This document shows, in pieces, positions 22,223 through 34,596 of a stretch of DNA of 64,000 bases (within the stretch, counting starts at the first letter, position 1; each line of letters starts with the position of its first letter). A program made the translations under genes and the position numbers. The notes beneath the pieces are model-generated. The model did no database searches and was not told where the DNA came from. It worked only from the letters and a program-made list of their open reading frames with translations. This DNA is from Nomia melanderi (taxonomy: Eukaryota; Arthropoda; Insecta; Hymenoptera; Halictidae): assembly GCF_051020985.1 (NCBI RefSeq), contig NC_134999.1, forward strand, positions 30,537,160-30,601,159, given 5' to 3'.

Positions 22223-22437
22223 TTAAAACTAGATTTACGGAACGAGTCAATTTGACTCATATTGAATTTTATAAGCATTACTTGGTAAATGTTTGGGTAT
22301 TTTTATTAACGCAGTTACGCAAATATGTATCTTAATTGCCTACTTTCAGACCACTAATTCCTAAGATCTAAATGAACAAATAATAATGTTTCTAAGAACA
22401 ATAGAACAAACTGTACAGTGTTAGAATCTAGTGTTAG
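22223..22437 (+). mobile_element. TTAA element, single copy family I (215 bp)
   Basis: The left end reads TTAAAACTAGATTTACGG. The right end, inverted, reads CTAACACTAGATTCTAACAC, so ACTAGATT is shared and one TTAA has mutated. Just inside the left end is AACGAGTCAATTTGACTC, itself a short palindrome. No coding capacity. Superfamily assignment is inferred from the TTAA borders. Confidence 0.55.
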
Positions 22438-22896
22438 AGCAGATTAAATAGTCCATCGAAATATCAGAAACTCGATTAACCGCATTCACTTTTGAGCGAC
22501 TCGTACATCCCAGATAATACATATTTAATTTACGTCTCCAATAATACCGTTTCACCCGCGATTCAATTATCCGAATCCAAACGTTTCATAATTGGATTAA
22601 TCCTCGACTCAGCGTCGTAGCAAGAATAGTCCGCGAGCAAAATTCAGCATCGCGGGAATACTTTTTCCCCGTGGCGGGTTCGGTTGCCGAGTTTCGTTCG
22701 TCACGAAAACAGCGGGGAGATGTCTCTTGACAGGAGCCGTCTGGAGGAAAATTATTAATAAACATATCCGTAAGAAGTATTCATCGTGCCGCTCGGTCCC
22801 AGACGTCATCAGAAAATTTCTCCGTCTCCCGCAATCTTGGAACGCTAGAAATTCAGATAAAAGTGCTTTCGTCTCTGGCGTAATATATTCTCGAAA

Positions 22897-22921
22897 GGAG
22901 AGAGAGAGAGAGAGAGAGAGA
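22897..22921 (+). repeat. (AG)n microsatellite
   Basis: Twelve perfect AG units in a moderately CpG-rich patch. Confidence 0.97.
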
Positions 22922-23516
22922 ACCGCGGGGCCGGCGGCCATTTCGATTTCTGCCAGGGAAAAAGAAGAGATCCTTGAGAGTCTGGAGAGCCGGCCGAAGA
23001 TCCGAGGGACAGGAATGTTGCCGGCAGGAAGGTCAGAGGTGAAGGTGAATCGCTTACAATAATCCGACGGAATTCTTGTCGGATTAAGATCCCGGGGAAA
23101 CTTTCGATCCCCTCGCTAAGAAGTACATATCCGCTTTTGCTTGCAAATCACTCGCCGTGACTCGCTGATTTATCATCGATTCGCCATGGCTCGGCTTCAT
23201 GATTCCCCGTGTCCCTTATTACCGGCCATTATTCGTCAAGTTCATCGGTCACGTTTCTTTTCTCGCGAGATGGTGGAAAGTTGCCACTTGACGCATTGTT
23301 GAGGATTTATTTTTTTGCATTCAGAGATTCTATGTAGTAATGGAAAGAAAGTATCGAGTATGTGGGTATTCGGGAGATTGTTGTTCATTTGTTAATGCAT
23401 TGCGTACCGGCTGATTTTTGGGGAAACTGAATTCTGCTAATGGTAATTTTCAGTGAGATCAGCTTATATCATTATATATACAAAAACTCAGATATCATAT
23501 TGTTATGTAATATATT

Positions 23517-23749
23517 TTAACAGTAACCGTACCGGGAACCGGTCGAATGACCGGATTTAAAATTCTGCGTTTTATTTTATTCATTTAATTTTATACCAAT
23601 TCCTATATTGTCTTATTAATTGGTTTTTCAATTTTCATCTTTTGTTCCTGTTTCCACTAAAAAAGATTTATCATCTAATTTGTTTATTTCCATTTTGTAT
23701 CCAGTTATTTGAGTCACGATAGGAAAAGTGTCAGTGTGGTTAGTGTTAA
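23517..23749 (+). mobile_element. Family D piggyBac-type MITE (233 bp)
   Basis: Bordered by TTAA on both sides (23517-23520 and 23746-23749). The left end reads TTAACAGTAACCGTACCGGG. The right end, inverted, reads TTAACACTAACCACACTGAC, a shared TIR of about 12 bp. It aligns along its full length to 28211-28445 at roughly 85% by eye. A GGGAACCGGTCGAATGACCG palindrome lies near the left end. No transposase frame. Confidence 0.85.
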
Positions 23750-23865
23750 ATAGATAATCAATTGGATTCAAATTTAATATTTTTTTAAATGCTGTGGTAA
23801 TTAGCAAAGTTGCATAGCTAAGTGTCTTTATATAAAAGCGAGATTCATTATCAGTACGCAATATG

Positions 23866-23945
23866 TTAACACTGAAACTAGCAGACGGTCAAAATCACCC
23901 ATTCCTGATGTCTTCTTTTTGCAATTATTAAATTCACCCCTTTGT
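23866..23945 (-). mobile_element. Family A MITE, terminal fragment in reverse orientation
   Basis: Starts TTAACACTGAAACTAGCAGA and goes on to CATTCCTGATGTCTTC. This is the reverse complement of the right end of the copy at 35975-36162 (GAAGAAATCAGGAATG...). The other end is missing and similarity fades after about 80 bases. It lies 117 bp from the family D element. Confidence 0.6.
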
Positions 23946-26900
23946 TCAATATCGATAAAAAAAAAATATATAACTTTGCGATATAATTATTACAAAATGT
24001 CGAAGGAATAGCGATATTATTACTTCACGGCGATGCAAAATACGAGCGAGCTATTTTTAACTTAATCTCGTCGCATATGAAGCTGTATACATAACATGCA
24101 GAACCGGTTGTATCGGTATATTTATTCGAATGTCGAATAAAACTTTTCACGGGCATTATCGTGACACTTTATTAACACTTTCCGTCCGAATACGAATTTA
24201 ATCACCCGCAACGATGAAAAACTGCATCGGAATAAGAGAACACGAATAAATAAGATTTTACTGTAGTCGCGTCGACTTTTATGGAGGGGGAAAATATTCA
24301 GTCCCGATGGCGCCACGCGATGAACACGCTGAAATCCGATCCGCCATTACGCCGCGAAATTAACTACTCCATATAGTGTCGAAGTCCACCGATTATCGCG
24401 TAGGATATCACAGCGCGCGAGCCTCGTCGGAACTCGTTCAGAATTTCTGCGCCTCGAACATCTCCCTTTCATTGTATTGTCGGAATGTCCGATTGTAATT
24501 GACGAACCTGCAGGATGAAGGGCCTTCTGCTCGACGCGAATGAATGAAACAAGAATTATCGGAATTGGAATTGAAAAATCTGGAAATTGAGTGTGTTGCA
24601 GGTTTCGTTGGACCGGGTGGTTGGGTATAAAATTTGAGAAATGTAGGGGGTAGCTGAAAATATGAGATGGTTGCAGAGGAAATCGTTAGTTGTACTTCTT
24701 CCTTCTGTTCATTCAAAATTTTAATTAATCCTGCATATTCACAAAATATAAGGATTGTGTTTCATTTTTACTTAGATTGGTTTTAATGTAATATAAGCAA
24801 TGTACTGATAATTATAATAATTCAGTAATATAATACTGTAATGATACGATAATACAATAATACAGTACCACATCAACAAATTCCATTATTATCCAAAAAC
24901 TCTAAAACTCGGTGTTCGCAATGTTCAATCGCAGAATCACGAAATTCCTACTCGATAACATTCCTCCGAAACAACACCGGCGTCCTCCATTCCCGTAACA
25001 AATCGCAATTATTTTTAATTACATGATTCAAACTCGCATATTTAACGCGTGAGGTCCCGCGTAAACACGTCCGTTCGAAAGGTACATAGAAATATTCGCG
25101 CGGTATCGCGTTACCGTGAAACCGAATTCATTAAGTTGAGAGAACGTGTTCGGGATGGCCGGGCTAGTAAACCGTGCAGTAAATCCGGCAAATTTTGCTA
25201 AATCGCCGGCTAACGAGCCTGTAACGCGATTCAACGGTCGTTGTGTCGTAACTAATGCAAAGAAATGGACGGTCCCGTTATTCCCGTTTAAAACGCGACC
25301 GGTGTCATTATCGCGCGCGCAGAACAGCGCCAATAATCGCTTGTCCCAATAATCTGATTATAAAGTATTGCGTTTTGCTCTGTTATGAAACGTCGTTTAA
25401 CGCCGCGGCCGCGCCGCGGCCGGTAGCGCCTCTTCGTGTAACAGTAAATGAAAAATAATGGGCGGCGTTACGGTACGCTTGCATAATGCAATTGTAAATG
25501 TAAATGTAAGCGCCTCCGCGGATTAATTAGAAAAGGAAACACGGTCACTGTATCCGTACCAATTATATATTTAATAATGCCATTTCATCGGCAAAGAAAC
25601 CGCTACGAGTGACTCAGTCTCGCGAAGTAGGAGTTTGATTACGAGGATATCGATGGGAATATTTTTTATTGTGCCGTTGAGTATTGTAACATCGCGTTAA
25701 GAATATTTAGAGATTGAAATATTTGTCTCTTCTCTCTTCGAGTGGTAATAACGATTGGAATATTGATTATAGGAAGTGTTGCGAACTTTTGATTAACTGG
25801 GTCACAAGGGAATAAATTGATTTCGCTTTTAGAAGTTACCGGAAGTAACAGCGTGAAGAGTAGTATCAATGATTAATGCAGAAACGATTTGTCAGGTGAG
25901 AATGGGGTTATGTGAAGGATGGAATTATGAGATGTCTCGTCGTCGTGATCATACAGTATTCATTTCCACGAGTTGTCATCAAAAGGAGATACATTAATCC
26001 CTTGCGTGGAAATGATGAGCCTCGGTCGCACGTGTTCTCCGCTCGTGACTTGATTTTGTAAATCGTTTTATAAATCTGCCGTACCGTAAACAAAATAATT
26101 TTCTTATCTTCAGGAATACATTTAATTGAATCTGTAATAATTCAGTTTCTTTTGTAACCGTTGTGTCTATATAGTTATGATAAAATTAAATAACGTAAGT
26201 GAGAATGTTCGAGATGAATAAATCGTAAAGGATTAATATCATTACTACTATTATGTTTACAGGAATGTAATACTAGATTGACCAGAGAAACTTCTTATTC
26301 TTTAAAATATCAAGTTAATATTATGAAGTAGGAAAAATATAAATAAGTACACTGGAGAGTGACAGAAAGTTATCGAGTACAACGAATAACTTAAAGAATT
26401 TGTTCAAATATCTATATATTTTTTTAAACGTTCTATAAACTGAACTTCCCAATTTTCTTTTAACCGCTGTAAAAAATACGAAACACTTCTCAGCCATCGT
26501 AATAATATCCAAACAACCTTCGGAAAGGGTGAAACTTCACTTCTAAACCCCAGTAGGGTTTAAGTTTCTCGACAAAAAAGATAATTTCGTCGTCTACAGC
26601 GGAGTTTCGTGACAGATTTAATAAAATTTGAATTAATTAGAGCGAGTGCTTAACTACGGGAGGGATTGTAGACACGAAACGGTGGACCGAGCTACGTGAA
26701 ATCGATCGAAATTCAACGTCACCGGATCGCTTCGGTGTTTACTTTTAATTTCCTTGGATCGACCTCCACTTTTGCCGAGGTTGCCCCAAGAGTTGGATTC
26801 CGAGGTCAGAGGCGTACAGGCTCCGAGAAGGTCGCGATCTAGATCTTGACTTGTGCGAAACCAGTTTGCGAGGTCGCCGAGCTGCTTGTTGCAACACCAT

Positions 26901-27824
26901 CTTCCAGGCTAGTGACCCCCAGAGCGTGTTTGCGTTCGGTTCGCCGAGCGCCGAGCGTAATTTCACGGATTATACGAGCTGGTATTTAATCTGTTCGCGA
27001 TCGAAAACTTTTTTTGCGAGACGTTCGCGTCCTTTTTCTTCGTGAATTTTGATACGTCGATCAAGGACACCAGTTGTCTCGCTCGAATGAAATGTCGTTG
27101 ACAGTTGCGACGATCGTGAATGCCGACGTTCGATTAACTTTATTTTTTAACGTATTTAATATTTTAAGAGGGGAAAGGTTGCAATTAACTCTGGACTTCA
27201 TAAAACTGATCGTATTAATGAGAAGTTTGTAATGAAAATATTTTTGTGAGACATTACAATCGTTAATTAATGGACGCATATATGCGTTCATTGGACACAG
27301 CAATGACTACGCGAGACGCATGAGTCTTTCAGTTCTCAGTTGTTTTTGCTAACGGATATGTGAGAAGTTTCTTTTGAACGTAGTATAAGTCATGTGCCTA
27401 AAAAATTGTTTATTTTCTTTAAGAATTTTATTAATTATTATTGGATAATAAAACTTAACAACTTTATGGTTTTATGAACATTACCTGAATTGATTAAGGA
27501 CTGCCAATATTTTTAAGTTCATCCAAACGCGAACTCGCGAAGTATCTCAATTTATGAAAAAATGGACTTATACTACTTAAAAAAATGGCTCATATGAGTT
27601 TTTCTATCAGATTGATTTACTCAGAGCACATATATACGGCGGTAGTCCCAAAGAGTTAAGAAACAAATTAAGGCAAGCGGTGAAATATCAGATTTTATAA
27701 GTTTACTGTGTCAAATCAATTGACTGAAAGACTCCTCCGTACTTTAATTCTTTGCGCTCCTAAGCCGAGCGTAACTCGACATCGGTTTTATTCACAGCTG
27801 TGCCTCTTTGTCAAGATATTTTTA
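23946..27824. other. Non-coding stretch, no gene recognised
   Basis: AT-rich DNA with CpG-bearing patches at 24290-24440, 25030-25460 and 26690-27060. Frames of 60-101 codons overlap on opposite strands (for example 25028-25333 minus against 25146-25352 plus) without recognisable motifs. No repeat family members noticed here. Confidence 0.45.
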
Positions 27825-28208
27825 AAATAGATTATATTATTTTATGTTTACACTATTCCCCACAAACTATCTACTTTTTAACCCTTTGCACTCGGGTGTT
27901 TATCCAATAGAAATATTTGAACATTTTGTGGTAAGATAAAGACGATATTTTTTGGAACTAACTCGAAGAGAAATCACACATACTTTGAGGAATAAAGCTA
28001 TTTCATTTCGGTATTTCTCAAATTGATGCATTAGACGAAGTATAATATGAAATATCAAATTTTTCAGTTTTACTATATGAAATCAAGTGGTGAGTGAGAG
28101 TCACCTCTCGAGTGCAAAAGGTTAAAATGCATTTCAAATAAAATATCGTAATAATACAGAGTTATCTAGGAAAAAATGCAAAAGAAATTTGGAGTGCAAA
28201 AGGTTGAG
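27825..28208 (+). mobile_element. Family C2 element interrupted by a family C MITE
   Basis: The sequences left (about 27825-27877) and right (28126-28208) of the inserted element at 27878-28125 together match one continuous stretch at about 39105-39267: ACAAACTAT before and AATGCATTTCAAA, ATAATACAGAGTTATC and GGAGTGCAAA after. The right border is a decayed TTAA (GGTTGA). The left terminus is not identified. Confidence 0.7.
27878..28125 (+). mobile_element. Family C piggyBac-type MITE (248 bp), nested
   Basis: Perfect TTAA on both sides. The left end reads TTAACCCTTTGCACTCGGGT and the right end, inverted, reads TTAACCTTTTGCACTCGAGA, a TIR of about 17 bp. It aligns end to end with 59686-59931 (246 bp), including AAATCAAGTGGTGAGTGAGA near the right end. 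It sits inside another element, and the unoccupied relative at 39.2 kb has a single TTAA at the matching point. No transposase frame. Confidence 0.9.
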
Positions 28209-28210
28209 GA

Positions 28211-28445
28211 TTAACTCTAACCGTACCGAAAACCGGTGAAATGACCGGGTTCAAAATACTGCGTTTTCTTTTGTTCATATAATTTTATATCAATTCCTAT
28301 ATTGTCCGATTAATTGATTTTTCAATTTTCATTCCTTTTGTTTCTGTTTCCACTAGAAAAGATTTATCATCTAATTTGTTTATCTTTATTTTGTAGCCAG
28401 TTATTTGAGTTACGGTAGGAAAAGTGCCAGTATAGTTAGTGTTAA
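28211..28445 (+). mobile_element. Family D piggyBac-type MITE, second copy (235 bp)
   Basis: TTAA borders at 28211 and 28442. Left end TTAACTCTAACCGTACCGAA; right end ends in AGTATAGTTAGTGTTAA. Homologous over its length to 23517-23749. It begins 2 bp after the C2 element and 290 bp before a family E element, forming an 1.1-kb MITE cluster. Frames reading through it on the minus strand are an artefact of the repeat. Confidence 0.85.
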
Positions 28446-28735
28446 TCTTTTGAGTTCCGCAGGTTTTTGCAAAAACCTGGTTGAAAAATGCCAAGCGGCG
28501 CAATCGCGGAATCAATTTAGAAACTGAATTACGCTTTTCTACTTTTACAAAACTAGATTTTAAATAGTGCGATCGCGACATTTTGCCAGTCTTACTCGGG
28601 CAATAGCAAAAATAAAAATCAATAATTAGAAGGAAAAGAAATAAATAAGCTTCATCTGATTCTACGAACCGATAGACTGGCACTTTTCGACAATGTAACA
28701 GAGAAGTGCCATCGCGCCGCTTGAGCCTCAAATGG

Positions 28736-28986
28736 TTAATCCCTTGGCTTATGATTTCTTTCTCAACTCTGATCGATATGGCTACTTTGTCATTAATAAT
28801 TTATTGGAAAACGAGAAAAATTCTAAGCGTATGTTATGCGTATATTTCCTTTCAAGTATAATAGTTGATTACAGAGCAATAATATTTAATTTGAATTCGA
28901 ATGAACTGAGTAATACATATATTCGTCGAATCAGGTTGAAAATGTTCACCACGGGTCTCACTGGTTGTTGTAGGGCAAGGGGTTAA
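28736..28986 (+). mobile_element. Family E piggyBac-type MITE, complete (251 bp)
   Basis: TTAA borders at 28736 and 28983. The left end reads TTAATCCCTTGGCTTATGAT and the right end, inverted, TTAACCCCTTGCCCTACAAC, a TIR of about 13 bp. It is the reference copy for partial relatives at 4955-5022, 34597-34808 and 46590-46755. It holds a short open frame (28732-28986) that I take as incidental. Confidence 0.8.
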
Positions 28987-30114
28987 AGAAACGATCGCGC
29001 ACGGTCCATTTTCTGCGGTTCCGCGGATTCGCATGGTAACGGTCTGATAACGTGCAACCGGAAGGCTGTCAATACTGGCGAGACTGTCATTCAGTCGATA
29101 CAACTCGGTCAGCGACGTGCATTACTCAATCTAACGGTGCCCGCCGGTGTGCGCGCGTTTAAGACGCGTCATTCATGCGCCGCGTAATTGAGCTAGATTC
29201 ATGCAGTCGGTTCGGTCGGGGCGTTTTCGTTGCGCGAGGTTATCTGCGGCTATCATAAATCTGTCCCCGATGTGATAAAAAACGCACGCAATGTTGCTGC
29301 GTCTCGTTGAACGGGCTCAGCCGGCGTTCCGCGTGCATTATGGATGCTGAATCGCTCACTGCCGTTACGCCCAAAGAAGTCACCGAATAATTCAATCCGC
29401 TCGACCGTAATCACCGTAGGTTAGATATACATCCTTAAAACGATAGCCGGGCTTTCTTTTAATTTATGGTCCAGTTTCTTAACACTTGGACCGGCGGACC
29501 CATTAAAGTCGCATAAATTTATAAATAGAAATTGAACGGTCGGGATCTGACGCAGTCATAATACTTTTAACCTACCTAGCGTCTCGTAAATCTTAACTAA
29601 ATTCCACTCGCTCGGGGCATTACGTATTTAATAGTTCGTTATTAATTTATTGTCCATTCGTGTCCGCGGGAAACGTTTTTAATGGGCAATTCATATTTCG
29701 AATTGGCAAATCGCGCGGATGTAATTCAATTATAGGGTTGGAACTCATTAGCTGCTCCCACCGCGCTATGTTTATTCTCTTCTGCCGATTGAGAACTAGT
29801 TTTGTCAACTGTGGATTATTTTGTTTGTGTTACAGGCAGAACCGTTGCAGTTTTTTTTTTTTGGGTACGATTAATCTTCACTGCGTGTAACGCTGGACAT
29901 TGTTGCGTGGTGAGTTCTTCCATTCTGTTTCTATTGTGCGAACGAACATTTCTCTCTACGTTTACACGGATGTACATGTTTTTTCTGTTGAATATATTTA
30001 CTTTTATCCTACCAATTCTCGCGTTTTTCAGCTTTTATCTCTTATCCAACGTATTCATTGGAATTTAGATTAAACAACTTTAATTACCAAATTCTGAACC
30101 AACCGTTCGATTTC
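28987..30114. other. CpG-bearing non-coding stretch, no gene recognised
   Basis: GC-richer at 28990-29430, with a T11 run near 29851. Frames at 29660-29890 and 29802-30068 are unrecognised and rich in hydrophobic residues because the sequence is T-rich. Nothing further supported. Confidence 0.45.
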
Positions 30115-30215
30115 AAACATTCAAATTAAAAGAATCAAAACTCAAATCCAAAGTGACAAAAATCAAAACTCAGATTCGGATTAAGAGAATTAAAACTCAA
30201 ATTCAAATACAAGAT
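30115..30215 (+). repeat. Irregular A-rich tandem repeat
   Basis: The phrase AATCAAAACTCAAAT and variants (AAAATCAAAACTCAGATT, AATTAAAACTCAAATTC) recurs about every 30 bases, three to four times. Spacing is irregular. Confidence 0.65.
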
Positions 30216-30431
30216 ACAATTTTCGCAAGCTCGAAATAGCGTTTTCCAGAAATCGATGGAAACCGAACACCAGTTTTATTACTCGAACGTCGATTTAAAA
30301 TTCCACCGCGCGTCTGGTTCGATATTAAACGGCGAGGGGTTAATCGCACCAGCTTCACGAAGGCGGAGGAGATCGCTCGTGCCGCGTAGAGCCGTCAAAT
30401 AAAGCATGTAGTCGTGAGGTCTCGATCGAAA

Positions 30432-30466
30432 TCAGTCATAAGGTGGTGCCGGTAGAGCGCGGTTCG
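30432..30466 (+). promoter_or_regulatory. Weak candidate Inr + DPE core promoter
   Basis: TCAGTC (30432-30437) fits the insect initiator TCAKTY with A+1 at 30434. GGTTCG (30461-30466) falls exactly at +28 to +33 and matches the first five positions of the downstream promoter element RGWYVT. The pair lies in a CpG-rich island (30240-30660). There is no TATA box at -30. About one such pair is expected by chance on the two strands of a window this size, so this alone is weak evidence. The first ATG downstream (30529) opens only a short frame. Confidence 0.2.
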
Positions 30467-30479
30467 CACGATCGTCGGC

Positions 30480-33231
30480 AATTCGAGCACCGTTAAGTCC
30501 TGCAAGTCTATTTCGCGTGGCCTCACGATGTCTCTTCAAGATACCTTCACATACCGCGAGATCGCTCACTCGACGTAACACGTCCTCGTGCTTGTGCCGA
30601 GAGTTCGATGCCCGACTCCCGACGTCGCCCGTTCCTTCCTCACCCGCTTAATCGTGTATTTAATCCCGCACCCTTCGCCCTTATCCCCCCCGATCTTCCG
30701 TTCCTCCCTTTTTTTCGTTTATCTTTCATCAGCGTCGGATGAAGTTTACAGAATGAGTATATTAAATGTCGATTAACAGTTTCAGTGTCTGGTTAACTTA
30801 CGGAATACCCTCGTGGTTTTTAATTAAAGTTTGGTTCAATATTTCGTTCGCAATGTTTACGTTCGATGTTTGATTAAATAATTTTGATTTTAATATTGTC
30901 TGATTTGCACAAGGGTAGTTTATATACTGTCGTAGTTAATAAGATATTGTAACGTATAAAGTGTTATTGATAATGTTTGGAAGTATTAGATGTTATTCGA
31001 ATAAAGTATAACATTTTGAATAGGAGAAGAATATGAAAATTTATATGTTAAATAATTTTAAGCTCAATATAAAGTATTTAAAATATTTTCTAACTATATT
31101 TCTATTCATAACGTAAAGAACCTTAACATTTGACGAATGAAATTAGCATTTTATTTGTTCTGATGCATTTCTGAAATGGTACTTAAAACGTAAACATAAT
31201 GATATATTTAAATGAAAAATAAAAGTTAGATTCCAAATAGAATAGACACAAATTTGAACTAACATATGTTTATTGTAATATACTATTTAAAGTATCACTT
31301 CACTCGAGTCTGCCAGCTTCCCATCAACGTGATGTTCATCTTCTCTCTCCCTCGAGCAGCCTCCTTTCTTTGCTCCCTTCACCTTTGTATTCTGGTCTGG
31401 TTCTTCATTTATCTTTCTCCGTTTTCGTTTACCCGGATCATCCTCGGTCCCCCGTCTCGTTCGCCAGTCCTTGGTCGTGAGGAACGGGCCGTGAGATTGA
31501 GAGCAGGACTTTTTAACGACTTCTACGTACGAAGCTCGTGACGACGAAGAAAAAGGGCCACGGTACGGGCCAACATTCTAGCCTCCAATCCATGATACTC
31601 GATAATGGAATCCTTCGGAGACACCGAGAACACAACAGCGCCTTACTGTTTTCTAATCGTACTTCCCTTATCGATTGTAACCCAGCATTTCGGGTACTTC
31701 TAGGGTTCCAATTCCTCTTTATTTTATTGAGACACGGAGTATATCAGTTGAAGGGATGATAAGACGATTTTTGGAGCTTACGCGACTTGAATATATTTCA
31801 GATATGAAATAGAGTATGCGGTTTAGAGGTTAGGTTACATCAGGTCCTTTATTTTTAATAGAATGGGTTAGATGTTTGACGAGATTGTTCTGGGGAATCG
31901 AATTATAATGAAAGTTTCTGCTGTTTCCTGGAAAAACTTTAACTGAAGCTGAAGTTTTATAATTGAAGTTTAGAAAGGTGGCTGATTCTAGGGTTGTTTT
32001 CCTGGTAAAGCTGTTCAGTTATTTATTTTTATGGTGACTTATAATATGGTAATTCACAGTAATATTTTATATAAGTTTAATAATGTTTCCAACTGATATC
32101 TACAATTAATTATTTATCACAAATGAAAATAAATTAATTACAAAGAAACCTCTTTCATAAAATTAAATTCCACAAAAAGTTATCAACTAAGTCTCCCTTC
32201 TCTTATTTCTGCTCAAACCCTAAATCTCCACTAATCAACAACAAATACTAATACAAACAAAATCCTCCCATTAATAAAACCCAACGGCTCCCTTCCACCA
32301 AAGAAACAATTCACATAAAACCCCTTCGAACCATCCCACCCGACTCCAAAACTCAACATATAAATTTCCTCCGCATTGTGCCAATATTTTTAAACAAATT
32401 ACCAGGAACTCTTCCTCTTCGGCCGGTATTCCTCCCCTAATTAGAGCGGCAGAGATTCTCCTGGGGGCAAGAATTTGTTAATTGAAGTTGCACGGGCCGC
32501 GTCTTTCGCGTCGCGTCGCGTCGCGTCGAATTAGATCGGAACAACGAGAGCGGGAAATGGGTTGGCGGCCGTGATGAAGGGTGCAAAGGTGCTCCGCTTA
32601 TTAGGAGGCACCATCTGGTGCCACTTATTGTACCGTGATTCGTCCCGGGATATTGCGACTGAATGCGGAATTTAAATGCGACTACGACTACGCCCGTCCC
32701 GCCGGCGTTTTACGCCCACGAGAAACTGTTTTCCTTTTTGCCGGGCGGGCCCCACCCCCGCGTCGACGACGGCGACGTTGAATTTTCATTAAGCAATTAT
32801 TTCCGACGCGACCGTGGAAATATGACCCTCGCCCCTTCCCACTGCTCTTATACGCTGCCCCGACAGATGTAATATAACAAGTTTTACAATTCCGGGCTGG
32901 TCGCGATCCTCCGTCCGCGGCTCGGCGTTTTGAATTAGGCGGGATTATTGCCGAGTTTACGGCGGGATTAACATTGCCATTTGCCGGGGTGGACGGGACG
33001 TTCCGAGCGATTACGTGGATCCACTGTGCACGAGTGTTGAACGATGATTTTGTTGTTGCGATTACTGGCCGAGTGGAGATTTGGATTTTTGCGGGTGAAA
33101 ACTGTGGGGTTGTGTGATCGTAGAGGGATTGTGGTGGGGTTTGTTGATAGTCTTAGGAGGTAAGGGTTGGGGTGAAATGTGTGCGAAGTTTGAGTTGTGT
33201 TTTGGGTATGTGGTGATAAGGCTGGTGTCAT
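30480..33231. other. Non-coding stretch, no gene recognised
   Basis: CpG-rich to 30700, AT-rich at 30780-31290, a mixed patch at 31300-31750, AT-rich to 32380, then a CpG-rich island at 32400-33010. Open frames (31266-31541, 32663-32872 plus; 32968-33231 minus) have no recognised domain. Confidence 0.45.
32506..32529 (+). repeat. Short GCGTC pentamer repeat, second array
   Basis: About four tandem TCGCG units, the same pentamer as at 9575-9600. Confidence 0.85.
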
Positions 33232-33440
33232 TTAACCATTGAGTATCGCACGATTTTCCTGAGAAAGATTCAGAAAATGAAACTAATGTGATATTAACTT
33301 ATGTAGTTGAATTACGTTATTATTATTACAGGTTTATCTTGTTGGATGTCACTGTGTTAGGTGGTATTACTTATAATATAGAAAAATTTTTTAAATAATC
33401 GTCGTTTAATCGAATGTGTTAATTGCATCCAATGTGTTAA
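33232..33440 (+). mobile_element. Family B TTAA element (209 bp)
   Basis: Left end TTAACCATTGAGTATCGCAC; right end, inverted, TTAACACATTGGATGCAATT, so both fit a TTAACACRTTGRATGC-type TIR. Internal AATAATCGTCGTTTAATCGA (33393-33412) is identical to the block in 5499-5674. An extra TTAA at 33419-33422 leaves the exact right border open. Confidence 0.65.
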
Positions 33441-34208
33441 TATTACTAGATTGGATATTTTGTGGGCTTGTGTACGTAGTTATTTTAAGACCTGTGTTTG
33501 GGCGAAACTTTGTGTATTTGCATGGACATTCGATTTACCTTAGTTACTTTTAATATTTTTATCAATGCTTATAATATTCTATAACTTTCCGGTATGCTAC
33601 ATACAAAATCGATGTCAATTTTGAATAATCCAAATATCATAATTGATATAATTGAAAAAAGATAAATTGATATCAAGTTACTGATAATTTAATAGTAATT
33701 TTGGTATATTTCACACATACACAATTACATTCTACGATCCACTCGTTAAACGTTTCTTCAACTGAATAATTACCGATTACATTGCAATTAAACAATATCA
33801 TTATTGAAAATCCAGTTATATCCTATTTCTCAACCACGGACAGTTATCTCGCGATAATAGCTAAATCCGCATCTGCCTATTACCTCTACGGGCAGCGTTG
33901 TCGCCATATTGAAACATTCCTGGCGCAATTATTGCCGTCGTTAAACGTAATAACGCCTCGTAACAAAGTCCATAGAAATTTCTGCACGCAGCATCATGTA
34001 ACGCAGTATTGTTAAAAAACCGTGTAATATCGGTGCTCCCGAGCAATTTCAATTTACAGTTACATCCTTAAGGCTCCCGGATCGTGGAACGATCAGCCGA
34101 ATGCCCGTAGGTGAAATCCGAAAGGATCGAACGCTATGCGAATATTACAGGGGTCAAGTGTTGTCGGCGAAGGTTACTTGAGATGCAATTCCTACAGTCT
34201 AGTGGAGA
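33441..34208. other. Non-coding stretch, no gene recognised
   Basis: AT-rich, with a mixed patch at 33840-34200 where frames on both strands overlap (33782-34015 plus, 33861-34052 minus). No recognised motif. Confidence 0.45.
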
Positions 34209-34421
34209 ATCTCGAATGCACAGGGTGTGCCAGTTTATCGGGAATACTTTTTTCGAAGTAGATTCTATACATGGAAGCGATATAAATAATTCATATAAAC
34301 GTATCTCCTGTTCGATCTTGTTTTTCAGTTATAACCATTTTTTTGTTACTTTTATAAGAGATGTTTAAAATTATTTTGTATCTGAACATATACTAATTTC
34401 TTGACAGTGTCACATAGAAGA

Positions 34422-34584
34422 TTAACACTAGAACTACCGAGCATTTAAACCGTCTTTTTAAAATTTCTTTATAAATGCTAAGTTCTTTAATAATTTTTAA
34501 AGAAGTGTCTGTGCCTTTGTAATGATTGTACAAGAAGAAATTAGGAATTGATTCTTTTGACACGTCTAGTAGTTCTAGTGTTGG
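34422..34584 (+). mobile_element. Family A MITE, short copy (163 bp)
   Basis: Starts TTAACACTAGAACTACCGAG and ends CTAGTAGTTCTAGTGTTGG, an inverted match over about 16 bp with the right TTAA changed to TTGG. The interior is shortened relative to 54682-55111. A CCTCTATAAA-like block (TTTCTTTATAAATGC) follows the left end, as in other copies. Confidence 0.75.
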
Positions 34585-34596
34585 TGTATTTATTGT

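Noticed and set aside
28297..28731. 144-codon minus-strand frame
   Set aside because: Its last part is the family D MITE read backwards; a similar peptide appears at 23628-23861 only because that MITE is repeated there.
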